Below are positions 43,621 to 56,274 of a DNA stretch of 64,000 nt, one piece after another (position 1 is the stretch's first letter; each line of letters starts with the position of its first letter). This DNA is from Duganella sp. 1411 (GTDB lineage Bacteria > Pseudomonadota > Gammaproteobacteria > Burkholderiales > Burkholderiaceae_D). Both the position numbers and the translations under genes were made by a program. The notes below the pieces were generated by a model. That model did no database searches. It saw nothing but the letters and a program-made list of their open reading frames with translations, and had not been told where the DNA came from. The stretch lies in NCBI RefSeq assembly GCF_017833525.1, contig NZ_JAFICD010000003.1, forward strand, positions 372,001 through 436,000, given 5' to 3'.

Positions 43621-43647
43621 TTGACGCGGCCCCAAAACGACTATACT
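43621..43647 (+). promoter_or_regulatory. Promoter of the toxin-antitoxin operon
   Basis: TTGACG at 43621-43626 and TATACT at 43642-43647 are 15 bases apart. The dyad CTTC-CT-GAAG (43645-43654) overlaps the -10 end and extends imperfectly to TATACTTC/GAAGATACA, a pattern typical of autorepressed RelE/HigB-type operons. Confidence 0.55.
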
Positions 43648-43668
43648 TCCTGAAGATACAGTCGCTTG

Positions 43669-43976
43669 ATGTTTACCGTCATCGAAACGCCTCTGTTCCA
43701 AAGCCGCTGGCCTCTCTACCGGAGCGAGGAAGAACGCGGCGCTTTCGCTTCGTTCATCGCGGCTCATCCGAATGCCGGGAAAGTGGCGCCAGCGACCGGT
43801 GGTGTGCGCAAAGTGCGGCGGGGCGAGCAGGTTCTGGTAAGTCGGGCGGTGTCAGGGTCGTCTACTTCACGCGCACTGCGGTCGGTGAAGTAATTCTGCT
43901 AACGTTGTACGCCAAAGCGGACACCTCCAATCTGTCGAGCGCAATACTTAAGGAAATTCGTCGTGTCTACGAATAA
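43669..43976 (+). pseudogene. RelE/HigB-like toxin gene with single-base frameshift
   Basis: The frame begins MFTVIETPLFQSRWPLYRSE and reads AFASFIAAHPNAGKVAPATG, a RelE/HigB-like toxin N-terminus. After GVRKVRRGEQ it turns into nonsense. A different frame continues with SGKSGGVRVVYFTRTAVGEV and LKEIRRVYE to 43976, the usual toxin C-terminus. Adding one G after 43830 rejoins the two as RRGEQGSGKSGG. As it stands, the mRNA interferase should be inactive. The antitoxin gene overlaps its end by 14 bases. Confidence 0.8.
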
Positions 43977-44292
43977 AAAATTACCTCTCAGCGACGAGGA
44001 GCTGGCCGCTTTCGAAGCTACCCGCGACCTGGGCGCCGAGTTGCTGCAAGCGGGTCAAGAAATGAAGGCGGGTCTGGGACGCGTGGTGTACTCGCCGCTG
44101 ATCGCAGCCCGTGAAAACACAGGGCTCACGCCGGAACAATTCGCAGCGTTACTGGGAATCACTACCGGTGCGCTGGAGGATCTGGAGCAAGAGCGCAAAC
44201 AACCTCACGGTGCGGGGCGTACCTTGATCGCCATCGCCCTCAACCATCCCGAAGCGTTGATTGCGGTCGCTAAACAGACGCAAGAAGCCTGA
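43963..44292 (+). CDS. HTH antitoxin (XRE family)
   Basis: A 109-residue antitoxin. The C-terminal XRE helix-turn-helix reads GLTPEQFAALLGITTGALED, preceded by a flexible N-terminus (LSDEELAAFEATRDLGAELL). This toxin-first order with an HTH antitoxin is that of HigBA/RelE-NadS modules, in which the antitoxin binds the toxin and represses the shared promoter. GTG at 43963 starts within the toxin's last codons. With the toxin frameshifted, it may persist as an orphan repressor. Confidence 0.8.
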   Translation: MSTNKKLPLSDEELAAFEATRDLGAELLQAGQEMKAGLGRVVYSPLIAARENTGLTPEQFAALLGITTGALEDLEQERKQPHGAGRTLIAIALNHPEALIAVAKQTQEA

Positions 44293-44299
44293 GCCCCAT

Positions 44300-44329
44300 A
44301 AAAAAAGGCAGCCTGGGCTGCCTTTTTTT
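44300..44329. terminator. Bidirectional terminator between antitoxin and atpC
   Basis: Stem AGGCAGCC/GGCTGCCT with a TG loop, flanked by seven A on the left and seven T on the right. It works as an intrinsic terminator on both strands, ending the toxin-antitoxin and the ATP synthase transcripts. Confidence 0.9.
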
Positions 44330-44350
44330 GCTGTGCTGCGGATGCGTTGC

Positions 44351-44773
44351 TTAGTGCTTGGCGCGCAGTTTGGCGATCGCGGCCAGTTGGCCGATCGCGG
44401 CCGCCAGTTCGGCTTGCGCTTTCGCGTAGTCGATACCGGAGGTGTTGTTCGCCAGCGCTTCCTCGGCACGTTTCTTCGACGCGACCGCTTTGGCCTCGTC
44501 CAGATCCTTGCCGCGAATCGCGGTGTCGGCCAGCACCGTCACGGCGCCCGGCTGCACTTCCAGCAGGCCGCCGGCGACGAAGACAAATTCTTCCTCAGCT
44601 TGACCTGGTACCTGGATGCGGACCGCGCCCGGACGGATGCGGGTGATCAGCGGCGTGTGCTTGGGATAAATCCCCAGTTCGCCCTGTTCGCCCGGCAACG
44701 CGACGAATTCGGCTTCGCCGGAGTAGATCAACTCCTCGGCGGAAACCACGTCAACGTGAATAGTATTTGCCAT
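44351..44773 (-). CDS. atpC: ATP synthase epsilon subunit
   Basis: A 140-residue F1 central-stalk subunit. The N-terminal beta-sandwich starts [20 protein letters not shown] and has [20 protein letters not shown]; the C-terminal helix pair ([20 protein letters not shown]) inhibits ATP hydrolysis in many bacteria. Last gene of the operon, followed by the strong terminator. Confidence 0.95.
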   Translation of the reverse strand: MANTIHVDVVSAEELIYSGEAEFVALPGEQGELGIYPKHTPLITRIRPGAVRIQVPGQAEEEFVFVAGGLLEVQPGAVTVLADTAIRGKDLDEAKAVASKKRAEEALANNTSGIDYAKAQAELAAAIGQLAAIAKLRAKH

Positions 44774-44839
44774 GTGTGTCCTGTCGGGTTAGCTGCGGCC
44801 CCGCCGGAGCGGGACCGCGCTCAACGATTAGCTCAACAA

Positions 44840-47145
<2,306 letters not shown>

Positions 47146-47204
47146 GAGTCCTTACTCCTTCTGCGCTGAAGGCGGTCTCAGCCTAAGCTGGACCGCCGTG
47201 CCGC

Positions 47205-48746
47205 TTAAAATGCGCCGGATTTCTTGAAGTCGGCAACCGCGGAGGCCAACGTTGCTTCGCCGTCCTTGTCCAGTTGCTTCGACGATTCAATCTTGGACAG
47301 CAGATCGGCTTGCTTAGTCTTCAGGTAGGCGTGCAGGCCGGCTTCGAACGCCAGTACTTTCTTGACCGGCACGTCGTCCAGGTAGCCCTTGTTGACGGCG
47401 AACAGCGAAGCGGCCATCAGCGAGATCGACAGCGGCGAGTATTGCGCCTGCTTCAGCAGTTCGGTGACGCGCGCGCCACGGTCCAGCTGTTTGCGGGTCG
47501 ATTCGTCCAGGTCCGAGGCGAACTGCGCGAACGCGGCCAGCTCACGGTACTGCGCCAAGTCGGTACGGATACCGCCGGACAGGTTTTTGATGACCTTGGT
47601 CTGAGCGGCGCCACCGACGCGCGACACCGAAATACCGGCGTTGATCGCAGGACGGATGCCCGAGTTGAACAGCGAAGTTTCCAGGAAGATCTGACCGTCG
47701 GTAATCGAAATCACGTTGGTTGGAACGAACGCCGACACGTCGCCGGCCTGGGTTTCGATGATCGGCAGTGCGGTCAGCGAACCGGTCTTGCCGGTGACGG
47801 CGCCGTTGGTGAAGGCGGACACGTAGTCGGCGTTCACGCGGGCTGCGCGTTCCAGCAGACGCGAGTGCAGGTAGAACACGTCGCCTGGATACGCTTCGCG
47901 GCCTGGTGGGCGGCGCAGCAGCAGCGAGATCTGACGGTAGGCAACGGCTTGCTTCGACAAGTCATCGTAGACGATCAGGGCGTCTTCACCGCGGTCGCGG
48001 AAGTATTCGCCCATCGTGCAGCCCGAGTAGGCCGAGATGTATTGCATCGCGGCCGATTCCGACGCGGTCGCGGCGACCACGATGGTGTACTCCAGCGCGC
48101 CGTGCGTTTCCAGCGAACGCACGATGTTTTTGATGGTCGAGGCTTTTTGACCGATGGCGACGTAGATACACGTCACGCCCTGGCCTTTTTGGTTGATGAT
48201 CGCATCAACGGCCACGGCCGATTTACCGGTCTGGCGGTCGCCAATGATCAGCTCGCGCTGACCGCGGCCGATCGGTACCATCGCGTCGATCGATTTCAGA
48301 CCGGTCTGCATCGGCTGCGAGACGGACTCACGGGCGATAACGCCCGGTGCGATCTTTTCGATCGGCGAGGTCAGCTTGGCGTCGATGGCGCCCTTGCCGT
48401 CGATCGGCTGGCCCAGCGCGTTGACCACGCGGCCTTTCAGTTCAGGACCGACCGGCACTTCCAGAATGCGGCCGGTGCACTTGACCGTGTCGCCTTCGGA
48501 AATGTGCTCGTAGGCACCCAGAATCACGGCGCCGACGGAGTCACGCTCCAGGTTCATCGCCAGACCGAAGGTGTTACCAGGGAATTCCAGCATTTCGCCC
48601 TGCATCACGTCCGACAGGCCGTGGATGCGGACGATACCGTCGGCGACGGAAATAACCGTGCCTTGGTTGCGTACTTCAGCGCCGCCATCAAGGCCTTGGA
48701 TACGGCTCTTGATCAGCTCGCTGATTTCAGATGGGTTGAGTTGCAT
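47205..48746 (-). CDS. atpA: ATP synthase alpha subunit
   Basis: A 513-residue non-catalytic nucleotide-binding subunit. Walker A is [15 protein letters not shown] near residue 170; the arginine finger lies in [12 protein letters not shown]. The N-terminal [20 protein letters not shown] contacts delta. Full length, with a 59-base gap to atpG. Confidence 0.96.
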   Translation of the reverse strand: MQLNPSEISELIKSRIQGLDGGAEVRNQGTVISVADGIVRIHGLSDVMQGEMLEFPGNTFGLAMNLERDSVGAVILGAYEHISEGDTVKCTGRILEVPVGPELKGRVVNALGQPIDGKGAIDAKLTSPIEKIAPGVIARESVSQPMQTGLKSIDAMVPIGRGQRELIIGDRQTGKSAVAVDAIINQKGQGVTCIYVAIGQKASTIKNIVRSLETHGALEYTIVVAATASESAAMQYISAYSGCTMGEYFRDRGEDALIVYDDLSKQAVAYRQISLLLRRPPGREAYPGDVFYLHSRLLERAARVNADYVSAFTNGAVTGKTGSLTALPIIETQAGDVSAFVPTNVISITDGQIFLETSLFNSGIRPAINAGISVSRVGGAAQTKVIKNLSGGIRTDLAQYRELAAFAQFASDLDESTRKQLDRGARVTELLKQAQYSPLSISLMAASLFAVNKGYLDDVPVKKVLAFEAGLHAYLKTKQADLLSKIESSKQLDKDGEATLASAVADFKKSGAF

Positions 48747-48822
48747 ACTAACTCCTAAAAGTGTTTCTCTCAGCTTGCGCGAGGGGAAGAATCTGTTCTA
48801 AGCGTGTCCGCCGGCTTGCGCC

Positions 48823-49368
48823 TTAGGCGGCCAGTGCCATACGCATCTGCGACAGCTTGGCGCGGACCGAAGTGTCCAGCACTTCATCGCCAACCACCAC
48901 GCGCACGCCACCGATCAACGCCGGATCCACGGTCACGACCGGGTTCAGCTTGCGGCTGAATTTCTTTTCCAGCGTCGCGACCAGTTCGCTCACTTGCGCG
49001 GCGCTCAGCTCGAAGGCACTGGTGATCTCGGCGTCCGCGGCGCCTTCCGTGGCGTTTTTCAACGCCTGGAATTGCGCGCCGATTTCCGGCAGCAGACTGA
49101 TACGGCCGTTGTCGACCAGCATCGCCAGGAAGTTTTTCGCTTCCGGGTTCAACGGCGACTTCACCAGGGCCGTAATGGCGGCGCTCACGTCGCTTGCCGA
49201 GGTCTTCGGGTTGCGGGCGAATGCTTGCACCTCGGGGTGGCCACCGATCTGGGCCAGTTCGGCCACCAGATCGGACCACGCCGCGAGGCTGAACGATTCC
49301 TTACCTGCTTGGGCTACGCGGAACAAAGCTTCCGCGTAGGGACGGGCGACGGTTGCGTTTTCTGCCAT
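48823..49368 (-). CDS. atpH: ATP synthase delta subunit
   Basis: A 181-residue peripheral-stalk subunit. It starts [20 protein letters not shown] and ends with [20 protein letters not shown], both characteristic. It links b2 to the top of F1. It begins two bases after the atpF stop. Confidence 0.94.
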   Translation of the reverse strand: MAENATVARPYAEALFRVAQAGKESFSLAAWSDLVAELAQIGGHPEVQAFARNPKTSASDVSAAITALVKSPLNPEAKNFLAMLVDNGRISLLPEIGAQFQALKNATEGAADAEITSAFELSAAQVSELVATLEKKFSRKLNPVVTVDPALIGGVRVVVGDEVLDTSVRAKLSQMRMALAA

Positions 49369-49370
49369 GA

Positions 49371-49841
49371 TTACAGCTCGACAGACAGGCGCGACAACAG
49401 ATCGGCGTGGGCCGAGGCGTTGACTTCGCGCTTCAAGATTTGCTCGGCGCCCTTCACAGCCAGGTCAGCCACCTGAGCGCGCAGCGTGTCGCGCGCCTTG
49501 GCCAGTTGCTGATCGGCATCTGCCTTGGCTTGCGCAATGATGCGGTCCGCTTCGGCTTGTGCATTCGCTTTGATTTCTTCTGCGACCAGTTGCGCGCGCT
49601 TTTCGGCGTCGGCAACACGTTGCGAAGCTTCTTCGCGTGCACTGGTCAGTGCTTCGGCGGCGCGCTTTTCAGCGACAACCATCGCAGCCTGGCCCTGGTC
49701 GGCCGCGGCCAGACCGTCAGCGATACGCTTGGCACGCTCATCCAACGCTGCGTTCAGCGATGGAAATACGAACTTCATCGAGACCCAGACCAGCACCGCG
49801 AAGGTGATCATCTGACCGATGAGAGACATATTGATGTCCAT
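49371..49841 (-). CDS. atpF: ATP synthase b subunit
   Basis: A 156-residue stator subunit. One N-terminal membrane helix ([20 protein letters not shown]) leads to a long charged coiled coil rich in Ala, Glu and Lys ([20 protein letters not shown]). Length is normal for the homodimeric bacterial form. Confidence 0.94.
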   Translation of the reverse strand: MDINMSLIGQMITFAVLVWVSMKFVFPSLNAALDERAKRIADGLAAADQGQAAMVVAEKRAAEALTSAREEASQRVADAEKRAQLVAEEIKANAQAEADRIIAQAKADADQQLAKARDTLRAQVADLAVKGAEQILKREVNASAHADLLSRLSVEL

Positions 49842-49883
49842 ACCTTTGCTCCTAACTAAAAGTTTCTCCTAGGGTGGAGCGGA

Positions 49884-51035
<1,152 letters not shown>

Positions 51036-51049
51036 TTAGATTTTGGTGA

Positions 51050-51415
51050 TTAAATTGCTAGCAGTGAGAACCAGTACGCTAAGGTTGCCACCGCGAAACC
51101 CAAGATCAGCCATAACCAAGAGGCCGACTGAAACAGCGCCAGTGCCAAAACAAACAGCACTACCGTGATAAATATTTTCACTACTTCGGCCCGCACGTGC
51201 GACCGGAAAGCTTTTTTGGGGTCATTTGTTCCGCCCGCAACAATCATCGCGTACATCAGACTCCCGATGACTGCGATTGCTCCGCCATAGGCGGCCGACC
51301 AAGCTTTGAGTACTCCGCCCAAGTTCCAGGCGAGCAAGGCGAATCCAGTGACTATGGCCAACTGGAGGGCGACGACTTTAAACACCGGCTTGGAAATACT
51401 CGTTGATTTACTCAC
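51050..51415 (-). CDS. atpI: ATP synthase subunit I
   Basis: A 121-residue membrane protein with four helices, e.g. VVALQLAIVTGFALLAWNLG. AtpI helps assemble the c-ring but is not in the finished enzyme. First gene of the operon, 43 bases from a clear -10 box. Confidence 0.85.
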   Translation of the reverse strand: MSKSTSISKPVFKVVALQLAIVTGFALLAWNLGGVLKAWSAAYGGAIAVIGSLMYAMIVAGGTNDPKKAFRSHVRAEVVKIFITVVLFVLALALFQSASWLWLILGFAVATLAYWFSLLAI

Positions 51416-51458
51416 GTGCCGAGCTCCAAAAAAAGCCGATAAAACCCAAAGACGCGTG

Positions 51459-51488
51459 ATTATATGTGTCTTTCATGTATCACGTCAA
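51459..51488 (-). promoter_or_regulatory. Sigma-70 promoter of the atp operon
   Basis: On the minus strand TTGACG (51488-51483) and TATAAT (51464-51459) are 18 bases apart. The -10 is a perfect match and no other promoter-like pair lies near, so this probably drives atpIBEFHAGDC. Confidence 0.75.
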
Positions 51489-51641
51489 ACATTGCTGCAC
51501 CGCACCAGAGCATTTTGTGCGCGAAAGAGACGCTTTTATAAACATTTCCGATGGCTTTGCACCACTTTGGAACCAGTTGGATGTTTGGCGGATTATTGAT
51601 CTTCCGGCAAAAATCCCCAAACCCGGCGGCCTCGCCGGAAT

Positions 51642-51669
51642 GGGGTCGGACCCGACGGGGTCCGACCCC
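51642..51669. repeat. Palindrome, family 2 (variant)
   Basis: Ten-base arms GGGGTCGGAC and GTCCGACCCC enclose eight bases. It lies 12 bases past the parB stop and may end its transcript; the outer arms match those at 29749 and 57143. Confidence 0.8.
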
Positions 51670-51681
51670 GCCCTACCCGGG

Positions 51682-52569
51682 TTATGCTCTTAATCTTGCC
51701 AATACACCATCCAGGATGTCGAGGTCGGCAAAATCGATGATCATCTGACCGCGTCCCTTGGTGCCCATCTTGAACACCACCGGCGTGGCCAGCTTGTCGG
51801 ACAGCTCCTCCTCCAGGCGCACGATGTCGCCGGACTTCTCTTTCTGGCGCGCCTCGGTCGGCGACGCCTTCTGCTCTTCCAAAGTCCTGGCCACCAGTTT
51901 CTCGGTTTCACGCACCGACAGCCGTTTGGCGATGACCATGTTGGCGAGATTGATTTGCGAAGCGGCATCGACGGCCAGCAGCGCGCGGGCGTGGCCCATG
52001 TCGATATCGCCGGCCATCAGCATGGTCTGCACGGCCGATGCCAGATTCATCAAACGCAACAAGTTCGACACGGCGCTGCGCGAGCGGCCGACGGCGCTGG
52101 CCGCCTGCTCGTGCGTGAAACTGAAATCGGTGATCAGGCGATGGATGCCCTGCGCCTCCTCCAGCGGATTCAAATCCTCGCGCTGCATGTTCTCGATCAG
52201 CGCCATCGCGGCGGCGGCCTGGTCGTCGACGTCGCGCACCAAAACGGGGAGCACCTCCAGGCCGGCGATTTGCGCAGCGCGGAAACGGCGTTCGCCGGCG
52301 ATGATCTCGTACTTGATTTCGCCGGTCAGTTTATTGGTGCCGACCGGACGCACCAGGATCGGCTGCATGATGCCCTGGCTCTTGATCGACGCGGCCAGCT
52401 CCTGCAGGCCGCCCTCGTCCATGCGGGTACGCGGCTGATACTTACCGGCCTGCATTTGCGTGACGTTCAATTCGGACGGCGTGTTGGCGTCCGCCGTGGT
52501 CAGATCGCCGTCGCCGCCGAGCAGCGCTTCGAGGCCGCGACCGAGGCCCTTGAGTTTTTTGGTTGCCAT
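51682..52569 (-). CDS. parB: Chromosome partitioning protein ParB
   Basis: A 295-residue ParB/Spo0J that binds parS and slides as a CTP clamp. The CTP-binding GERRFRA box and the ENMQREDLNPLEEAQ motif are visible, then the helix-turn-helix HEQAASAVGRSRSAVSNLLR. The C-terminal dimer domain ends in DFADLDILDGVLARL. It lies 18 bases after parA. Two parS sites are at 56190 and 56258. Confidence 0.95.
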   Translation of the reverse strand: MATKKLKGLGRGLEALLGGDGDLTTADANTPSELNVTQMQAGKYQPRTRMDEGGLQELAASIKSQGIMQPILVRPVGTNKLTGEIKYEIIAGERRFRAAQIAGLEVLPVLVRDVDDQAAAAMALIENMQREDLNPLEEAQGIHRLITDFSFTHEQAASAVGRSRSAVSNLLRLMNLASAVQTMLMAGDIDMGHARALLAVDAASQINLANMVIAKRLSVRETEKLVARTLEEQKASPTEARQKEKSGDIVRLEEELSDKLATPVVFKMGTKGRGQMIIDFADLDILDGVLARLRA

Positions 52570-52587
52570 GATGTGGGAATCTTTACG

Positions 52588-53358
52588 TTACATTTTTTTG
52601 ATGCGCGCGACCATCTCGGCGCCGAAGGCGATATACGCCTGCGCGCCCTTGGACGATGGGTCGAACGTGACGCCGGGCACGCCGTACGACGGCGCCTCGG
52701 CCAGACGCACGTTGCGCGGAATGATGGTCTTGAAGACCTTGTCGCCGAAGTGCTGCTCGAGCTGCGCCGACACCTGCTGCGACAGCGTCATGCGCGGATC
52801 GAACATCACGCGCAGCAGGCCGATGATCTTCAAGTCCGGATTGAGGTTGGCGTGCACCTTCTTGATGGTGTTGACCAGGTCGGACAAACCTTCGAGCGCG
52901 TAGTACTCGCACTGCATCGGGATGATGACGCCGTGCGCGGCGCACAGGCCGTTCAAGGTCAGCATCGACAGCGCCGGCGGGCAGTCGATCAGGATGAAGT
53001 CGTACTCCTTGTCGACGGCGGTCAGCGCATCCTTCAAGCGGCGCTCGCGGTTATCGAGCGACACCATCTCGACTTCGGCGCCGGCCAGCTCGCGGTTCGA
53101 CGGCAACACGTCGAACTGGCCGGGCTCCGAGCGCTGGCGCGCGGCGGCGACGTCGGACTCGCCCAGCATCACCTCATAGGTCGACGCGGGCAGCCCCGCC
53201 TTGTTGATGCCCGCGCCCATCGTGGCGTTGCCCTGCGGGTCCAGGTCCACCAGCAGCACGCGCTGGTTCAGCTTTGCCAATCCGGCGGCCAGGTTGACGG
53301 TGGTTGTTGTTTTGCCAACTCCACCTTTTTGATTCGCTACGCAGAAAATTTTTGCCAT
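52588..53358 (-). CDS. parA: Chromosome partitioning ATPase ParA
   Basis: A 256-residue ParA/Soj with no N-terminal DNA-binding extension. The deviant Walker A is NQKGGVGKTTTT near residues 9-18, and Walker A' and B are LLVDLDPQGNAT and FILIDCPPALS. It forms ATP dimers on the nucleoid that are disassembled by ParB. The upstream gap holds a 9-bp tandem array. Confidence 0.95.
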   Translation of the reverse strand: MAKIFCVANQKGGVGKTTTTVNLAAGLAKLNQRVLLVDLDPQGNATMGAGINKAGLPASTYEVMLGESDVAAARQRSEPGQFDVLPSNRELAGAEVEMVSLDNRERRLKDALTAVDKEYDFILIDCPPALSMLTLNGLCAAHGVIIPMQCEYYALEGLSDLVNTIKKVHANLNPDLKIIGLLRVMFDPRMTLSQQVSAQLEQHFGDKVFKTIIPRNVRLAEAPSYGVPGVTFDPSSKGAQAYIAFGAEMVARIKKM

Positions 53359-53426
53359 GTAGTTCTTGTCGATCTCTTTTTAGTTTCGGACGCCAGGGTC
53401 TCGGAAGTTCGGTTTCGAATTATTTA

Positions 53427-53507
53427 TTTATACTGTTTATACGATATAAACGATTTATACTGTTTATACGGTATAAACGATTTATACGATATAAACGGTT
53501 TATACAG
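53427..53507. repeat. Nine tandem 9-bp units between rsmG and parA
   Basis: Nine units alternate as TTTATACNN and TATAAACGN: units 1-2 are TTTATACTG and TTTATACGA, unit 3 TATAAACGA, and so on without gaps. Adjacent units form self-complementary pairs such as GTTTATAC/GTATAAAC. The array is about 80 percent A+T in a GC-rich chromosome. It covers the rsmG stop codon and lies 69 bases before parA, so it could be an origin-linked or regulatory site. Confidence 0.85.
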
Positions 53508-54150
53508 TTTCTGCCTCGATGAACACCAGATGGCGTTCCGCCTCCAGTCCCGGCACCGTCAAAGGCTCCAGTTTCCGCACTTTCCATGGCTCCGGAAGCC
53601 GTTCTCTTTCCTCCTCCGGCGCCGTTCCTTTCAGCGCTATGAACCGCCCGCCCTCTTGCAGCAGGTGCCCCGACCAGTCGACAAAGTCCGACAAGTCGGC
53701 AAAGGCGCGCGAGGTGATGACGTCGAATTTCGTCTTCACTTCCAGCTGCTCGACGCGCTTGGTGTACACCGTCACGTTGGACAGCCCCAGCTCCGCCTTC
53801 ACCTGGTTCAGGAACGCGGTCTTCTTGTGCACCGTATCGATCATCGACACCTTCATGTCCGGCCGGCTGATGGCCAGCACCATGCCCGGCAATCCACCGC
53901 CGGCGCCCACGTCCAGCACGTTGGCCGCGCCCGCGAAGGCCGGTACGGCGGCCAGCGAATCGAGCAAATGCAGGGTCACCATCTGCATCGGATCGCGCAC
54001 CGACGTCAGGTTGTAGACCGAATTCCACTTGTTCAGCAGCGCCAGATAGTCCAGCAACTTCTCCACCTGGTCGTCCGCCAAGTCCAGCTTCAGATCCTTG
54101 ATGCCTTGTTTTAAAACATCCGCGACAACTACACGGTCAAACACCTTCAT
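53500..54150 (-). CDS. rsmG: 16S rRNA (guanine527-N7) methyltransferase RsmG
   Basis: A 216-residue AdoMet-dependent methyltransferase that modifies G527 in the 530 loop. The AdoMet motif is [17 protein letters not shown] near residue 70; the Rossmann partner aspartate follows in [13 protein letters not shown]. Its ATG overlaps the mnmG stop by four bases, the usual order near oriC. Its stop lies within the 9-bp array. Confidence 0.93.
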   Translation of the reverse strand: MKVFDRVVVADVLKQGIKDLKLDLADDQVEKLLDYLALLNKWNSVYNLTSVRDPMQMVTLHLLDSLAAVPAFAGAANVLDVGAGGGLPGMVLAISRPDMKVSMIDTVHKKTAFLNQVKAELGLSNVTVYTKRVEQLEVKTKFDVITSRAFADLSDFVDWSGHLLQEGGRFIALKGTAPEEERERLPEPWKVRKLEPLTVPGLEAERHLVFIEAETV

Positions 54151-56090
54151 TGAACTGCCTCGTCTTTCTGCGCATTTTTGTCATTCAGGAAGCCGCCGAA
54201 ACCGGCTTTTTTCAGGTGCACCAGCAGCAGCGAGATCGCCGCCGGCGTCACGCCGGAGATGCGCGAGGCCTGGCCCAGCGTTTCCGGACGCTGCGCGTGC
54301 AGCTTCTGGCGCACTTCCACCGACAGCGCAGTGATGTCCAGGTAGCTGAAACCTTCCGGCAATTTCAGGTTTTCGTAGTGCTCATGGCGCTCCACTTCCT
54401 TGGTCTGGCGGTCGATATAGCCCGAATATTTGAGCTGGATTTCGACCTGTTCGCGCACCGCGTCGTCGCTCACGCCGGGGCCGGCGAGCTCGCGGCCGTC
54501 GATGCCGGACAGGCTCATCAGCTTCTCGTACTCGACGCCGGGACGGCGCAGCAGGTCCGCCAGCGAGTACTCGCGCTCGATCGCCTGGCCGATCACGCGC
54601 TCCGATTCGGCCGCTTCCAGGATGCGGGGATTCACCCACGTGGAACGCAGACGCTCCAGTTCCAGCGCGACGGCCTCGCGTTTTTTCTCGAACGCTTCCC
54701 ACTGCGCGTCGCCGACGCAGCCCAGTTGGCGGCCGATTTCGGTCAGGCGCATGTCGGCGTTATCCTCGCGCAGGCTGAGGCGATACTCGGCGCGGCTGGT
54801 GAACATGCGGTACGGTTCCAGCACGCCCTGCGTGACCAGATCGTCGACCAGCACGCCCAGATAGGCCTCGGAACGGGCCGGCGTCCAGGCTTCCCTGCCC
54901 TGGGTTTGCAGCGCCGCGTTGATACCGGCGAGCATGCCCTGGGCCGCCGCTTCCTCGTAGCCGGTGGTGCCGTTGATCTGGCCGGCGAAGTACAGGCCGC
55001 TGACAGCCTTGGTTTCCAGCGAGGCTTTCAAGCCGCGCGGGTCGAAATAATCGTATTCGATGGCGTAGCCGGGACGCAGGATGTGGGCGCTTTCCATGCC
55101 CTTCATCGAGCGCACGAGCTCGATCTGGACGTCGAACGGCAGGCTGGTGGAGATGCCGTTTGGATAGAATTCGTTGGTCGTCAGGCCTTCCGGTTCGAGG
55201 AAAATCTGGTGCGATTCCTTGGCCGAGAAGCGGTGGATCTTGTCCTCGATCGACGGGCAATAGCGCGGGCCGACGCCTTCGATGACGCCGGTGTACATCG
55301 GGCTGCGGTCCAAACCGGCGCGGATGATGTCGTGGGTTTTGTTGTTGGTGTGCGTGACCCAGCACGGCATTTGCGCCGGATGCATGGCGGCGTTGCCCAT
55401 CACCGAGAACACCGGCACCGGATCGAGGTCGCCCGGTTGCTCGGTCATCAGCGAAAAATCGATGCTGCGGCCGTCGATGCGCGGCGGCGTGCCGGTCTTT
55501 AAACGGCCCTGTGGCAGCTTCAATTCCTTCAGGCGGGCGGACAGCGAGATCGCCGGCGGATCGCCGGCACGGCCCGCTGAGTAGTTCTGCAGGCCCACGT
55601 GGATCTTCCCGTCGAGGAAGGTGCCGGCCGTCAGCACGACGGCGGGCGCCAGGAACTTCAGGCCGATCTGGGTGACGGCGCCGACCACGCGGTCGCCCTC
55701 CACCATCAGGTCGTCGACGGCCTGCTGGAACAGCCACAGGTTGGGCTGGTTTTCCAGGCGCGAACGGATCGCCGCCTTGTACAAAATACGGTCGGCCTGG
55801 GCGCGCGTGGCGCGTACCGCCGGGCCTTTGGACGAATTCAAAATGCGGAACTGGATGCCCGCTTCATCGGTGGCGATGGCCATGGCGCCGCCCATGGCGT
55901 CGACCTCTTTGACCAGGTGGCCTTTGCCGATGCCGCCGATGGATGGATTGCACGACATCTGGCCCAGGGTCTCGATATTGTGCGTCAAGAGCAAAGTCTT
56001 CTGCCCCATGCGGGCGGAAGCGAGGGCCGCCTCCGTGCCGGCGTGACCACCGCCGACGACGATGACGTCGAAATTAGTTGGAAATAACAT
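54147..56090 (-). CDS. mnmG: tRNA uridine 5-carboxymethylaminomethyl modification enzyme MnmG
   Basis: A 647-residue FAD enzyme that with MnmE makes cmnm5U34 in tRNA. The FAD motif is [19 protein letters not shown] near the N-terminus. The two conserved cysteine regions are in [21 protein letters not shown]-like and GCV segments. The C-terminal domain has [18 protein letters not shown]. It is the first gene of the mnmG-rsmG unit. Confidence 0.95.
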   Translation of the reverse strand: MLFPTNFDVIVVGGGHAGTEAALASARMGQKTLLLTHNIETLGQMSCNPSIGGIGKGHLVKEVDAMGGAMAIATDEAGIQFRILNSSKGPAVRATRAQADRILYKAAIRSRLENQPNLWLFQQAVDDLMVEGDRVVGAVTQIGLKFLAPAVVLTAGTFLDGKIHVGLQNYSAGRAGDPPAISLSARLKELKLPQGRLKTGTPPRIDGRSIDFSLMTEQPGDLDPVPVFSVMGNAAMHPAQMPCWVTHTNNKTHDIIRAGLDRSPMYTGVIEGVGPRYCPSIEDKIHRFSAKESHQIFLEPEGLTTNEFYPNGISTSLPFDVQIELVRSMKGMESAHILRPGYAIEYDYFDPRGLKASLETKAVSGLYFAGQINGTTGYEEAAAQGMLAGINAALQTQGREAWTPARSEAYLGVLVDDLVTQGVLEPYRMFTSRAEYRLSLREDNADMRLTEIGRQLGCVGDAQWEAFEKKREAVALELERLRSTWVNPRILEAAESERVIGQAIEREYSLADLLRRPGVEYEKLMSLSGIDGRELAGPGVSDDAVREQVEIQLKYSGYIDRQTKEVERHEHYENLKLPEGFSYLDITALSVEVRQKLHAQRPETLGQASRISGVTPAAISLLLVHLKKAGFGGFLNDKNAQKDEAVQ

Positions 56091-56189
56091 GATGGAATGG
56101 GTAAAAGCGAAGGGATCAAGCTCAGATTATAAAGTCTTTTAAGAGCTGCGACTTTTTTAGGCAAAATATTTTCGTCTTGTTGGCATCAT

Positions 56190-56205
56190 TGTTCCACGTG
56201 AAACA
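56190..56205. promoter_or_regulatory. parS site (consensus)
   Basis: TGTTCCACGTGAAACA matches the general parS consensus TGTTNCACGTGAAACA at all positions. It lies 100 bases upstream of the mnmG start in a parA-parB neighbourhood. Confidence 0.9.
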
Positions 56206-56208
56206 ATG

Positions 56209-56243
56209 AAAAAAAGGGATGCTTGTCGTCAAACAAGCATCCC
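56209..56243 (-). terminator. Intrinsic terminator of the TSUP permease gene
   Basis: Arms GGGATGCTTG and CAAGCATCCC enclose eight bases. Reading leftward the stem is followed by seven T. It begins 32 bases after the permease stop and lies between the two parS sites. Confidence 0.9.
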
Positions 56244-56257
56244 GTTTGGTGCCTCAA

Positions 56258-56273
56258 CGTTTCACGTGAAACA
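56258..56273. promoter_or_regulatory. parS site (one mismatch)
   Basis: CGTTTCACGTGAAACA differs from consensus only at the first base and has the perfect GTTTCACGTGAAAC core. It abuts the TSUP permease stop codon. Confidence 0.85.
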
Positions 56274-56274
56274 A

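Noticed and set aside
53427-53507. DnaA-box cluster or oriC
   Set aside because: Units read TTTATAC, not TTATNCACA, and no dnaA gene is present; oriC is probably nearby but not in the window.
51955-54114. Rightward frame of 719 codons opposite parB, parA and rsmG
   Set aside because: Antisense shadow crossing three conserved genes.
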